Of a stretch of 64,000 nucleotides of DNA, positions 24,997 to 33,450 are shown piece by piece. The notes under the pieces were generated by a model. The model saw only the letters and a list, made by a program, of their open reading frames with translations, had not been told where the DNA came from and ran no database searches. This DNA comes from Phytohabitans sp037414955 (GTDB lineage Bacteria; Actinomycetota; Actinomycetes; Mycobacteriales; Micromonosporaceae), in contig JBBEWH010000074.1 in the NCBI GenBank assembly GCA_037414955.1, positions 1-64,000 on the forward strand. The letters run 5' to 3'. Made by a program: the position numbers and the translations under genes. The number at the start of each line of letters is the position of its first letter. Within the stretch, counting starts at the first letter, position 1.

Positions 24997-26465
24997 TCGA
25001 GGAACGGCCGGACCTGGCCGTCCGGCTGGACGCCAGCCTGACCCCCGACCCGCGACGGGTCATCGTCAAACTCTTCGTGCCCGGCGAGGACGCCGCCCTG
25101 GTGCGCACCCGGGCCTCCGCCCTCATCGAACGCATCGCACAGCTCGGCGAGGACGAGACGAGCCAGCTGCTGAGCCAGACCCTGAAGCGCTTCGGTGACC
25201 GGCACCACGACCTCGAATCGACCTTCCGGCACCACTACGACCTCGTCCACCACCGGGTCGCCGCAGCCACCGACCTGTCCCCCACGGCCCGCCTGCTGGT
25301 CGGCGCCTACTTCAGCCACGAGTACGCCGTAGAAGCTGCCGCCCTGTGCAACCCGTCGATGGTGCCGCACCCCGACCAGTCCACACTGGACAGCGGCCAA
25401 CTCCGCGTCGCGGTCAGCCTGCGCCAGATCGGCGAGGGGCACCTGTCCTCCATCGGCTTCGCCGGCGCGGTCATCGGACCCGGCAGCCGCCTCACCGTCG
25501 CCGACCGGTCCGGACCGCTGGTCACCGGCGACCGCGTCAGCGCCCGCCACCGGCGCGACCTGCTCGCCGCCGGACTGGCCGAGGACGGGTGGGACAACGA
25601 GGTCTCCGCGACCGTGCTCGGATCCCTGCCCGAGCACTTCGACGACGACGACTTCGAGCGGGCGCTGGTGAGGGTACCCACCGACCTGCTCACCCGCACC
25701 ACTACCCAGGGCACGCTCGAGCAGTTGCGCCGCATCGCCACCGCCAGCTACGCCGTGAGCTTCCCCGCCGACGTCCCCCTCCACCAGCGGGTGCTCTGGC
25801 CGGCGACCTCCGCCGAGAGCAACGGGATGGAGGACGCCCGCTTCGTCAGGTTCACCGGCGACGACGGCGAGTCCGGGTACCACGCCACCTACACCGCCTA
25901 CGACGGCCGGCACATCGCCGCCCGCCGGCTCAGCAGCGACGACCTGGACCATTTCCACGTGACCCCGATGCGTGGGCCGGGCGCGCGTAACAAGGGCGTC
26001 GCGCTGTTCCCGCGCACCGTCAATGGCCGCCAGCTCGCGCTGTGCCGCTCCGACGGCGAGACCATCGGCCTGACCACCCTTGACGACGCCAGCAGCTGGC
26101 GGCCGCCGGTGCCGCTGCACGCCCCTCGCCGCGGCTGGGAACTGATCCAGGTCGGCAACTGCGGCTCGCCCATCGAGACCGCCGCGGGCTGGCTCGTGCT
26201 CACCCACGGCGTCGGCCCGATGCGCCGGTACGCCATCGGCGCCCTCCTGCTTGACCTGCACCAACCCGACCGGGTGCTCGCCGAACTGCCCGGCGCGCTG
26301 CTCGCCCCCAGCGACACCGAACGCAACGGCTACGTGCCCAACGTCCTCTACTCCTGCGGCGGCCTGCTGCACGCCGGCACCCTGTGGCTCCCATACGGCG
26401 CCAGCGACGCCCGCGTCGAATTCGCCACCCTCCCCCTCGCCACTCTCCTCAACGCCATGGCATAA
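24993..26465 (+). CDS. GH130 family mannoside phosphorylase or hydrolase
   Basis: A protein of about 490 residues. GH130 features are visible: ESNGMEDARFVRF, TPMRGPGARNKGVALFPR, LIQVGNCGSPIETAAGWLVL, THGVGPMRRYAIGALLLDL and the C-terminal YVPNVLYSCGG. Family members phosphorolyse or hydrolyse beta-mannosides, especially beta-1,2-mannosyl bonds, in the cytoplasm. An N-terminal extension of about 150 residues is present, as in long actinobacterial members. ATG 24993 gives the 4-bp ATGA overlap with the preceding gene; the in-frame ATG at 24987 is an alternative. It is the last gene of the operon, followed by an inverted repeat at 26498-26554. Confidence 0.9.
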   Translation: MIEERPDLAVRLDASLTPDPRRVIVKLFVPGEDAALVRTRASALIERIAQLGEDETSQLLSQTLKRFGDRHHDLESTFRHHYDLVHHRVAAATDLSPTARLLVGAYFSHEYAVEAAALCNPSMVPHPDQSTLDSGQLRVAVSLRQIGEGHLSSIGFAGAVIGPGSRLTVADRSGPLVTGDRVSARHRRDLLAAGLAEDGWDNEVSATVLGSLPEHFDDDDFERALVRVPTDLLTRTTTQGTLEQLRRIATASYAVSFPADVPLHQRVLWPATSAESNGMEDARFVRFTGDDGESGYHATYTAYDGRHIAARRLSSDDLDHFHVTPMRGPGARNKGVALFPRTVNGRQLALCRSDGETIGLTTLDDASSWRPPVPLHAPRRGWELIQVGNCGSPIETAAGWLVLTHGVGPMRRYAIGALLLDLHQPDRVLAELPGALLAPSDTERNGYVPNVLYSCGGLLHAGTLWLPYGASDARVEFATLPLATLLNAMA

Positions 26466-26497
26466 ACCCGCGCACGCAGCACCCCCCACCTTCCGCC

Positions 26498-26554
26498 GAT
26501 CAAGGCCCAAGGCACGTGGTTCGATCTCTTTTCCGCGTGCGTTTGCCCTTGATC
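26498..26554. repeat. GATCAAGG inverted-repeat element, probable operon terminator
   Basis: Arms 26498-26519 and 26533-26554 pair at 18 of 22 positions, with ends GATCAAGG and CCTTGATC and a 13-nt loop. A half-copy, GATCAAGGGCAACCGCACG, occurs at 43222-43240 after the GH39-like gene, and the 9965-10039 element shares GATCAAGG. This suggests a dispersed family that is often found at gene ends. The rest of the 26466-26760 spacer holds only the promoter described next. Confidence 0.65.
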
Positions 26555-26598
26555 GACGCGGCTCCCCTTGATCGCCGCCGCTGGGGCGGGCGGCGGAG

Positions 26599-26620
26599 TT
26601 GACTTCGAGCGCACTCGAGG
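26599..26620 (+). promoter_or_regulatory. MerR-type promoter-like sequence before the aldo/keto reductase
   Basis: TTGACT at 26599-26604 is a good -35 box. It is overlapped by CTTCGAG at 26603-26609 and CTCGAGG at 26614-26620, arms that pair at 6 of 7 positions. MerR-family promoters have an inverted repeat in a long spacer just after TTGAC. AAAGACT near 26623 could be the -10. No MerR gene is nearby. Confidence 0.45.
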
Positions 26621-26760
26621 AGAAAGACTTCCGGCATGGATCGCGCGGACGGGTAGAGCGTGAGCGAGGCGGCGCGGGAGACGGATACTCACCCGCATCG
26701 CCGCGTCGCAGCACGACCTCGCCGCGATCGACGCCTATCGGCAGAGGGAGCACGCACGTC

Positions 26761-27762
26761 ATGAAGTCACGGCAGCTGGGTAACAACGGGCCTCTGGTCT
26801 CCGCCATCGGGCTCGGTTGCATGGGCATGAGCTGGGCGTACGGCGCGGCCGACGACGCCGAGTCGGCTCAGGTGCTGCACCGGGCGCTGGACCTGGGCAT
26901 CACTCTGCTCGACACCGCCGACGTATATGGGGCGGGTCGCAATGAGGAGCTGATCGGTCGCACACTGGCCGGGCGGCGGGACGAGTTCCTGCTGGCCACC
27001 AAGTTCGGGCTGCGCAGCCGGGGCGGCGAGGCCCGGTCGGACCGCCCGGATACCTATGTGGACACCTCGCCGGAGTACGTGCCGCAGGCGGCCGACGCCT
27101 CGCTGCGTCGGCTGCGGATCGACACCATCGACCTGTACTACGCGCACCGGCGTAACCCGGACGTGCCGATCGAGGACACCGTCGGGGCGATGGCCGCGTT
27201 GGTCGCCGCCGGGAAGGTGCGGCACCTGGGCCTCTCCGAGGTGAGCCCGGAGACCCTGCGGGCGGCGTACGCGGTACACCCGATCGCCGCTGTGCAGGTG
27301 GAGTACTCGCTGTTCAGCCGGGAGCCGGAGGCCGGACTGCTGGACACCTGCCGGGAGCTCGGGGTCGCACTGGTGGCGTACTCGCCGGTCGGCCGGGGAC
27401 TGCTCACCGGAGCGGTGTCCCACGTCGGCGATCTGCCCGAAGATGATTTCCGGCGGACGACGCCCCGGTTCAGCGACGCCAACCTGGACACCAACGTCAA
27501 GCTGGTCGACGCGGTGCGGGCGATCGCGAGTGAGATGGGGGCGACGCCCGCCCAGGCGGCGCTCGCCTGGCTGCTCGCACAGGACGAGTCGATCATCCCG
27601 ATCCCGGGGACGAAGCGGCTCGCGTACCTGATCGAGAACACCGCGGCGGCGGACCTCGTCCTCAGCGCGGACCAGATCGCGGCGCTCAGCGCCGCGGTGC
27701 CGCCGGACGCGGTCGCCGGCGACCGCTACGCCGAGCGGGGGATGCGCCTGCTCAACCAATGA
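26761..27762 (+). CDS. Aldo/keto reductase
   Basis: A 333-residue TIM-barrel NADPH reductase. It begins MKSRQLGNNGPLVSAIGLGC. The catalytic tetrad is visible: Asp and Tyr in LLDTADVYGAGRNEELIG, Lys in FLLATKFGLRSRG, His in IDLYYAHRRNPDVPIED. The C-terminal NADP-binding part IPIPGTKRLAYLIENTAAAD is conserved. Similar enzymes reduce aldehydes in the cytoplasm. ATG 26761 is preceded by GAGGGAG. The leader between the MerR-type promoter and the start is about 130 nt and contains no supportable gene. Confidence 0.95.
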   Translation: MKSRQLGNNGPLVSAIGLGCMGMSWAYGAADDAESAQVLHRALDLGITLLDTADVYGAGRNEELIGRTLAGRRDEFLLATKFGLRSRGGEARSDRPDTYVDTSPEYVPQAADASLRRLRIDTIDLYYAHRRNPDVPIEDTVGAMAALVAAGKVRHLGLSEVSPETLRAAYAVHPIAAVQVEYSLFSREPEAGLLDTCRELGVALVAYSPVGRGLLTGAVSHVGDLPEDDFRRTTPRFSDANLDTNVKLVDAVRAIASEMGATPAQAALAWLLAQDESIIPIPGTKRLAYLIENTAAADLVLSADQIAALSAAVPPDAVAGDRYAERGMRLLNQ

Positions 27763-27800
27763 CCGGGCGCCCGGCGGCGCGGCGGGGCGGCAGCCGTCCC

Positions 27801-30017
27801 TCACGCGGTAGGACTCGCGTTGATTTCGGACTCCTGGAGCAGCACCCGCCGCACGACCCGCTCAGCGGCGTGCCCGTCATCGCGATGGCAGAACCGCCGC
27901 CGGAAGTTCGCTCGCGCCTTCGCCGCCGCGTCGTCGTCGATCGCGCCGGTGCGGAAGGCATGGATGAGGTCCGGAAACGTCCGAGCCACGGCACCGGGCG
28001 GGTCCGTGGTCACATCGAAGTAGACGCCGCGGGTCGCGTGGTACGTCGCCCGGTCCGGCGCGTAGATCACGATGGGGCGGTCCAGGATGGCGTAGTCGAA
28101 CATGGCCGAGGAGTAGTCGGTGATGAGAACGTCGGACGCGAGGTAGAGGTCCTCGATGCTGGCGTACTCGGACACGTCGATCACCCCGCCGCTCGCGACC
28201 TTCCTCCCCGCGGCAGGCTTGTCCCGGTCGTAGAAGTAGTGGCTGCGCACCAGAAGTTGGCCGCGGTCCCCCAACAAGGCGGCGAGTTCCTCATAGTCGA
28301 ACGGTGGCTGGTAGTCGGGTAGGTGCTCGCGGTGGGTTGGCAGGTAGAGGACCACCTGTTTGTCCATCGCGATCCCGAGCCTTGCCCGCGCGGCCGCGAC
28401 GTCGTCCGAGGTCGCGGTCGCCAGCCGGTCGTTGCGCGGGTATCCGGTCTCGAGCGCCTCGAACGAGCATGGGTAGGCCCGCTCCCACATCTGGGTGGAG
28501 AAGCTGTTCGACGTGATGCTGTAGTCCCAGCGATCGGCGCGCCGCAACAGGCGATCGAAGTCCATGCCGACCGCGCCGAGCGGATAGCGCTGTTGGTCCA
28601 GGCCCATCACCTTCACCGGCGTGCCGTGGTGGGTTTGCACGTGCACCGAGCCGGGACGTTTGGTGAGCCCGTCAGGGAAGTTCACGTTGTTGATCAGCCA
28701 CCGGGCGCGCGCCATCGTGCGGTAGTAGCGACGGGTGCCGGCGATGACATATTCGACGCCGGCCGGCATCGTGGCCGCCCGGTCGCGGCGAACCACCCAG
28801 ACGCCGCGCACGTGGGGCGCGAGCTGGCCGGCCTTGTGATAAATGGCGGCTGGATTGCACGAATATCCGCGGTACCAGTACGCGGCATACACGGCCAAGG
28901 ATTTGTCCATGGGCAGCCGCAATTGGACCTTGTAGTACGCCAGCATCACCAGGTCACGAGCGAGGCGAAGGGCGCCGCGCCCGGCCCGCCCGGCTATCCG
29001 CTTGATCTTCCGGGCCGACCTGCTGACGCTCGAGCGAACGCGGGCCAGCGCGCGCAGGGCGGAGAAGGTGCGCCATTGTCCCTTGCTGACCAAACGGTGT
29101 TTGAGCCCGTCGGGACCGCTGGGGATCTCGTAGCCGCCCGGCGGGCACCAGCGCGCGTAGTCGGCGACCATCTGGTCAAAGAACCGCCGCCGCAACCCGG
29201 CGGAGATCCGATCACCGTTACCGAGCACGGTCAGGTAGTGCCAGATCATGCGCTCGAATACGAGCGGGCGCAGGTCGCCAACCTCCGCATCCCATTGATC
29301 CATCAGGTCGAACACCTGGCGCCAGTGGGGAAACACCTCGAAATGCCGGTCTCCGGGGGTGCGGGTGATCGCACCGATGCGACGCTGCCGATAGTTGACG
29401 CAGACCCGGTCCAGGACGGTGATCCGCTTCGCGGTCAACAGGAGCGGGTAGGTGAAGGAGACGTCCTCGTACCAGCCGGGATCGAACCGCAGGCCGACGT
29501 CCAGCAGGAACTCCCGGCGAACGATCCGGTTCCACGCGGTGTGCAGCAGCCGCAGGACCTCTGGCCGTTCCCGCACGGTGAAGACCTGGCTCTCGGGCGG
29601 AATCGGGAAGACCTGTGCCATGGAGCTACGGGTGGCACGATTGTTCCAGTGCGACCGGACATGGTCGACGATCAACATGTCGGGGTTGGTCTCGTGTATC
29701 CGGCTCGCGATCTTGCTCAGGCAGCCTTCGGCGATCCAGTCGTCGCTGTCGACAAACCAGACGTAATCACCGGTCGCCCGGTCCAATCCGATATTGCGGG
29801 CCTCGCCAAGTCCTACGTTCTGCTCCAGCGAGACGACCTGTATCCGCGGATCCCGGGCGGAATACTCGGCCAAGATCGCACCACAGCTGTCCGGTGACGC
29901 GTCGTCAACCGCGACGATCTCAAGATCTCTGAACGACTGACCGATGATCGAATCCAGGCATTCGCGCAAATATCCCTGCACCCGGTAAGTCGGCACGACG
30001 AAGCTGAACAAGGTCAT
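27801..30017 (-). CDS. GT2-CDP-glycerol glycerophosphotransferase fusion (TagF-like)
   Basis: A 738-residue two-domain protein. The N-terminal GT2 domain (about 1-250) has MTLFSFVVPTYRVQGYLREC, VAVDDASPDSC and DYVWFVDSDDWI (DxD). The C-terminal half is TagF-like: HVQTHHGTPVKVMGLDQQR, LYLPTHREHLPDY, VLITDYSSAMFDYAILDRP. TagF polymerises glycerol phosphate from CDP-glycerol onto a lipid-linked primer at the inner face of the membrane. The fusion suggests sugar addition alternating with polyol-phosphate transfer in a wall teichoic-acid-like polymer (inference). ATG 30017 is preceded by GGAGG. It is solitary, with no other teichoic acid genes in the window. Confidence 0.92.
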   Translation of the reverse strand: MTLFSFVVPTYRVQGYLRECLDSIIGQSFRDLEIVAVDDASPDSCGAILAEYSARDPRIQVVSLEQNVGLGEARNIGLDRATGDYVWFVDSDDWIAEGCLSKIASRIHETNPDMLIVDHVRSHWNNRATRSSMAQVFPIPPESQVFTVRERPEVLRLLHTAWNRIVRREFLLDVGLRFDPGWYEDVSFTYPLLLTAKRITVLDRVCVNYRQRRIGAITRTPGDRHFEVFPHWRQVFDLMDQWDAEVGDLRPLVFERMIWHYLTVLGNGDRISAGLRRRFFDQMVADYARWCPPGGYEIPSGPDGLKHRLVSKGQWRTFSALRALARVRSSVSRSARKIKRIAGRAGRGALRLARDLVMLAYYKVQLRLPMDKSLAVYAAYWYRGYSCNPAAIYHKAGQLAPHVRGVWVVRRDRAATMPAGVEYVIAGTRRYYRTMARARWLINNVNFPDGLTKRPGSVHVQTHHGTPVKVMGLDQQRYPLGAVGMDFDRLLRRADRWDYSITSNSFSTQMWERAYPCSFEALETGYPRNDRLATATSDDVAAARARLGIAMDKQVVLYLPTHREHLPDYQPPFDYEELAALLGDRGQLLVRSHYFYDRDKPAAGRKVASGGVIDVSEYASIEDLYLASDVLITDYSSAMFDYAILDRPIVIYAPDRATYHATRGVYFDVTTDPPGAVARTFPDLIHAFRTGAIDDDAAAKARANFRRRFCHRDDGHAAERVVRRVLLQESEINASPTA

Positions 30018-30426
30018 TAAGAAACCTCCGGCAAGGCGAATACTAATTGAACAACAACCTATCCGGTCACCTAATAGCCGGGAGCCCCCACGGCCGGCCC
30101 CGACCGGCCAGCCGGACCTTGCCGCGCCGAATGTTCCCGGCCGCGGCAGCAACGCCGGCCGCCCGGGTCGACCGCGCCGCGCGCCGATGTGCTCGCCTCA
30201 GCACAACGCCACGATGGGTGGAGCAGCGGCATCCGGTCACTCATTGACCGAACGCTACCGGCTCGTAACCCACAGTTTCTTCCAGACACACGGCCTCACC
30301 CGTCAGGGTGACCCCGGCGATCGCCGCGTGACCGGCTAACGCCCGCCACAACCGAGCGGACCGGCGTGGGTCGGGCACGCCCACGCCGCCGGTGTCCACA
30401 GCTTCGCCGGGGTGTGGGGCAACCGC
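30018..30426. other. Intergenic region without a supportable gene
   Basis: The part next to 30017 is unusually AT-rich (30030-30075) and probably holds the promoter of the GT2-TagF gene. The rest, to the terminator at 30427, is GC-rich and has no credible start, ribosome site or coding bias. Nothing else was recognised here. Confidence 0.5.
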
Positions 30427-30455
30427 CAGCGCACCCCTGAGCACGGGGTGCGCTG
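30427..30455 (-). terminator. Hairpin terminator after the RTX-like gene
   Basis: CAGCGCACCCC (30427-30437) and GGGGTGCGCTG (30445-30455) are perfect 11-bp arms with a 7-nt loop, 10 bp downstream of the RTX-like gene's stop on the minus strand. Confidence 0.8.
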
Positions 30456-30464
30456 CGATTGATC

Positions 30465-31202
30465 TCAGGGGCAGTTGGTCAGTGGGGCCTCGTAGTTGCA
30501 CACCAGGTCCATGGCCGGCCCACCGTCGCCGACATCCTGGCCGGGCCCACCGGTCAGGCTGTCGGGGCCGTCACCGCCGTTGATCGTGTCGCGCCCATCG
30601 TCGCCGTTGAGGATGTCGGCACCGATCTCGCCGTTGAGAGTGTCCGGACCGGTGCCTCCGTTGAGCGTATCCGGGCCGTTCCCGCCGTTGAGGGTGTCCT
30701 GGTTGTCGTCGCCGTTGAGGGTGTCCGTGCCGTCCCCGCCGTTGACGGTGTCATTGCCGGCGTTGCCGCTGACCGTGTCATGCTCGCTGTCACCGTTGAC
30801 CGTGTCGTTGCCGGTGTCACCGTTGATCGTGTCATCGTCCGATCCGCCGTTGACGACGTCGGCGCAGAGACCGCCGCTCAGCGTGTCGAACCCACTCTGA
30901 CCGTCGATGACGTCACTGCCGTCGCCACCATTGATGGTGTCGGCTCCGGTACCCCCGATGATTGTGTCGTTTCCGCCGCCACCGTTGATCGTGTCGTTTC
31001 CGCCGCCGCCGTCGATGATGTCGTTGCCGGCGCCGCCGTTGAGCACGTCATTGATGGCACCGCCGACGATGACCAAGCCGGCGACGGTGCCGGGGACGCA
31101 ATCGTCATCGTCGGCGATTGCCGGCGAGCCGGTCGCGAATGTCAACCCGACGAACGTCAGGATCGTCGCCGACAGCAACGCCTTGGATCTACGCATTTTC
31201 AT
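30465..31202 (-). CDS. Secreted RTX-like calcium-binding repeat protein
   Basis: A 245-residue secreted protein. After a signal peptide (MRRSKALLSATILTFVGLTF, ending SPAIA) comes an acidic DDDDC stretch, then about 18 tandem nonapeptides of the form GGxGxDxxN/G (NGGAGNDIIDG, NGGDGTDTLNG and variants) to near residue 225. Such repeats wind into a beta-roll that binds calcium outside the cell. No enzymatic domain is attached, so its role is unclear; it may be structural or adhesive. The end is VCNYEAPLTNCP, with cysteines that could pair with DDDDC. ATG 31202 is chosen because GGAGGG lies 6 nt before it. Confidence 0.88.
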   Translation of the reverse strand: MKMRRSKALLSATILTFVGLTFATGSPAIADDDDCVPGTVAGLVIVGGAINDVLNGGAGNDIIDGGGGNDTINGGGGNDTIIGGTGADTINGGDGSDVIDGQSGFDTLSGGLCADVVNGGSDDDTINGDTGNDTVNGDSEHDTVSGNAGNDTVNGGDGTDTLNGDDNQDTLNGGNGPDTLNGGTGPDTLNGEIGADILNGDDGRDTINGGDGPDSLTGGPGQDVGDGGPAMDLVCNYEAPLTNCP

Positions 31203-31390
31203 GAGGACCCTCCATAGCTGCTCGGGCCCGCCCCGCCGCGGCCACCCGGGCCGCCGACTGGCGACCACCGGGAGGGTCGCAGGCGCGGATCCGGGTGGCG
31301 TCACGGTCACGTCACGGTGACCCGCCCAACCGGGGGGAGCATCCGCATCTCGGCATACCATTCCCTGCGCGTCGCTGCGAGAATGGGCCC

Positions 31391-32854
31391 ATGCGACCTG
31401 GCCGGGCAAGGCGTGACTCGGAGCATCCGCAGCTGCCCGACACCGTCGAGCGCGCCGAGGCCGGCATCGGCCCGGTCCTGTCCCCGCCGGCCGCGATGCT
31501 GTTGCGGATGCAGGAGACCGCCGGCAACGGCCAGGTGGCGCGGATCATGCGGGCGGGCGGCGAGAGCAGCGCCTGGCCCGGCCCGTTGCAAAGCTCCCTC
31601 GAGAACGCGTTCCAGCTCCCGCTGGGCGGCGTCCCACTGACCCTCGACGCGAACCTCGCTGGCGGCAACGCCGCGGCCGCCGCCGACGGCGTAGGCGTCC
31701 GGATAAGTCCACAGTGGTTCGACCCGAGTACGACGAGCGGCCGGCATCTGCTGGCACACGAGGTGGCCCACCTCGCCCTGCAGACCCGCGGCGCCACGTC
31801 CGAGCGGACCGCCGACGACCTTGCCGGCCGTTTCGTGCGTGGCCAGACGCGGCTGGCGGAACCGTCAGCCCGCGCGCTGAGCCCGGCTCCGATGCGGTAC
31901 AAGACCGCGGTGGAGGCGGCCAAGGATGCGATCCGCCTGGCCTGCCAAGGCCCCGGCACCGACGAGGCGGAAATCTTCGAGGCATTGCGCAAGCTGACCC
32001 CCGCGCAGATGGCGGAGCTGGCGACCGACTCCGACCTCCTCAAGCTGCTGGCGAGCGAGCTCAGCGGCAGCGACCTCGGGACGGTCAGCGCCCTGCTCGC
32101 CCAGGGCCGCATCGACACGATGACCCGCCCGCAGGTCGCGGAAGTCCTCGCCAACCCGGCCAGCCAGTCCTTCGGCGCGGTCGCGGCCGCGGAAGCCAGG
32201 GACACGCTGCTCGAACACCAGGCCGCCGTCGCGGCAACCGGCACCGGCACGATCCAGGGCAACCGCAACGCCAGCCCGTTGCCCGTCGGCGTCACCAGTG
32301 CGGACTGCACCACCTACGTGCTCGACGTGCTCCGCAGTGCGTTCGCCGCTAAGGGGCAGGCCGCCGTCTGGACCCGGGTCATGGCCACGGCAAGGGCCGG
32401 CGGCGGTCAGCTGAAAGGCACCGACGTGCTGAAGGCGCTCCAGTCGGAGGCATCCTGGGAAGGCGTCTTCTGGGCCGCCGACCCACGCAACCCGGCCGAC
32501 AACAGCCCCGAGCACCCCGCCGCCGCCAAGAAAGTCCGCGAGGGCGGCACCTATTACGGTGTAAAGGTCGATTCATCTAAGTCCGCGCTCAACTACCGTC
32601 GCACCGCCAGCGGTGCAACGCCCGACTTCACCGGCCTCGAGATGCTTCGCCGCCTCCAGTTCGGCGTGCTCGCCGCCCGGGGCGGCTTGCACATGGCGCT
32701 CATCGTCAACGGCAGCGTGTACGAGATCCACTGGGACAAGCCGGCCAGCGACCCGAACGCGATCGAGGCCACACCGCTGGAAAGCTTTGACTGGCTGAGC
32801 GGCGCCATCGTGGCCCCGAAAGACGACCTCGAGCGGGCCACCCTCACGCCGTGA
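31391..32854 (+). CDS. DUF4157/eCIS-effector-like protein with HExxH, annexin-like and cysteine-hydrolase-like regions
   Basis: A 487-residue protein with no signal peptide. Residues 36-54 read MLLRMQETAGNGQVARIMR, close to the LQRxAGNxAVxRLL motif of DUF4157/eCIS-associated proteins. Residues 68-150 resemble the eCIS core metallopeptidase, with HLLAHEVAHLALQ (HExxH, 123-127). Residues about 165-240 resemble an annexin repeat (GPGTDEAEIFEALRKLT). The C-terminal half has a Cys near 306 (SADCTTYVLDVL) and a His near 434 (GLHMALIVNG), as in NlpC/P60-like hydrolases. A toxin or injected effector acting on a wall or protein substrate is possible, by inference. A convergent Imm5-like gene ends 18 bp away. 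ATG 31391 lies just before the conserved part. Confidence 0.8.
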   Translation: MRPGRARRDSEHPQLPDTVERAEAGIGPVLSPPAAMLLRMQETAGNGQVARIMRAGGESSAWPGPLQSSLENAFQLPLGGVPLTLDANLAGGNAAAAADGVGVRISPQWFDPSTTSGRHLLAHEVAHLALQTRGATSERTADDLAGRFVRGQTRLAEPSARALSPAPMRYKTAVEAAKDAIRLACQGPGTDEAEIFEALRKLTPAQMAELATDSDLLKLLASELSGSDLGTVSALLAQGRIDTMTRPQVAEVLANPASQSFGAVAAAEARDTLLEHQAAVAATGTGTIQGNRNASPLPVGVTSADCTTYVLDVLRSAFAAKGQAAVWTRVMATARAGGGQLKGTDVLKALQSEASWEGVFWAADPRNPADNSPEHPAAAKKVREGGTYYGVKVDSSKSALNYRRTASGATPDFTGLEMLRRLQFGVLAARGGLHMALIVNGSVYEIHWDKPASDPNAIEATPLESFDWLSGAIVAPKDDLERATLTP

Positions 32855-32871
32855 CTGCGCAACACGCCCGC

Positions 32872-33387
32872 TCAGCAGTCAAACACCGACCAGCAAATGT
32901 CGTTCCGCAGCCGCTGGTCGTCCAGCACGAGCTCGCGGATCGCCTCCGGGAGTCGCGCACGCTGCCATCGGCACTCGAGTCGCCCCGCGGCGTCGCTCTC
33001 GCCTTCCGGCGCGGCAGCACGCGCGGCCTTGATCGCATAGGCGGCCGCACCGAGTTCGTGGGCGGCGACGTGCGCGACGACACCCGCCTGGCCAGCAGCG
33101 TACGCGGCATGCCGTGCCGCCCCACGCAGGTCTCTGGCCGCACCCATCGCGTGGCCGCCCGCCGCGCGAGCCCGCATCATCTTGACCTCACCACGCGCCC
33201 AGGCGCGGGCGTGCTCGATCGCTTCACGTGGTCGTGGGTCCGCGGGCCGAACCGACTCGAACAGGTGAAGGACGTGCTCGGCGCACAGGGCCGCCCACAG
33301 AGCGAGGAGATGATGATCCGAATCAGTGAGGCTCCCACCGCGACGAATCGTGATGAAGCGAGGGTCCCGCACCTTCGGGAGGATCAT
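32872..33387 (-). CDS. Imm5-like putative immunity protein
   Basis: A 171-residue, alanine-rich helical protein: LTDSDHHLLALWAALCAEHVL, HARAWARGEVKMMRARAAGG, RHAAYAAGQAGVVAHVAAHE and IRELVLDDQRLRNDICWSVF. I recognise this pattern as the Imm-5-like putative immunity family (often mislabelled exonuclease SbcC). The role is known only by association with toxins. It is convergent with the eCIS-effector-like gene, with stops 18 bp apart, so the two are close but not in one operon. Whether it protects against that protein is inference. Confidence 0.8.
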   Translation of the reverse strand: MILPKVRDPRFITIRRGGSLTDSDHHLLALWAALCAEHVLHLFESVRPADPRPREAIEHARAWARGEVKMMRARAAGGHAMGAARDLRGAARHAAYAAGQAGVVAHVAAHELGAAAYAIKAARAAAPEGESDAAGRLECRWQRARLPEAIRELVLDDQRLRNDICWSVFDC

Positions 33388-33450
33388 CGTTGGGCGCTCC
33401 TTCTCACGGGACGGGCCGGATCTTCCACCGTAGCGTCGTTCGAGACGGCC

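Noticed and set aside
26636..26764. Possible leader peptide or degenerate gene before the aldo/keto reductase
   Set aside because: Short frames exist (one ends in the ATGA of the reductase start) but show no domain or conserved pattern, so the evidence is too weak.
30500..31080. Regular repeats that could look like a CRISPR array or minisatellite
   Set aside because: The repeats are codons of RTX nonapeptides in a continuous reading frame, without constant repeats or unique spacers.
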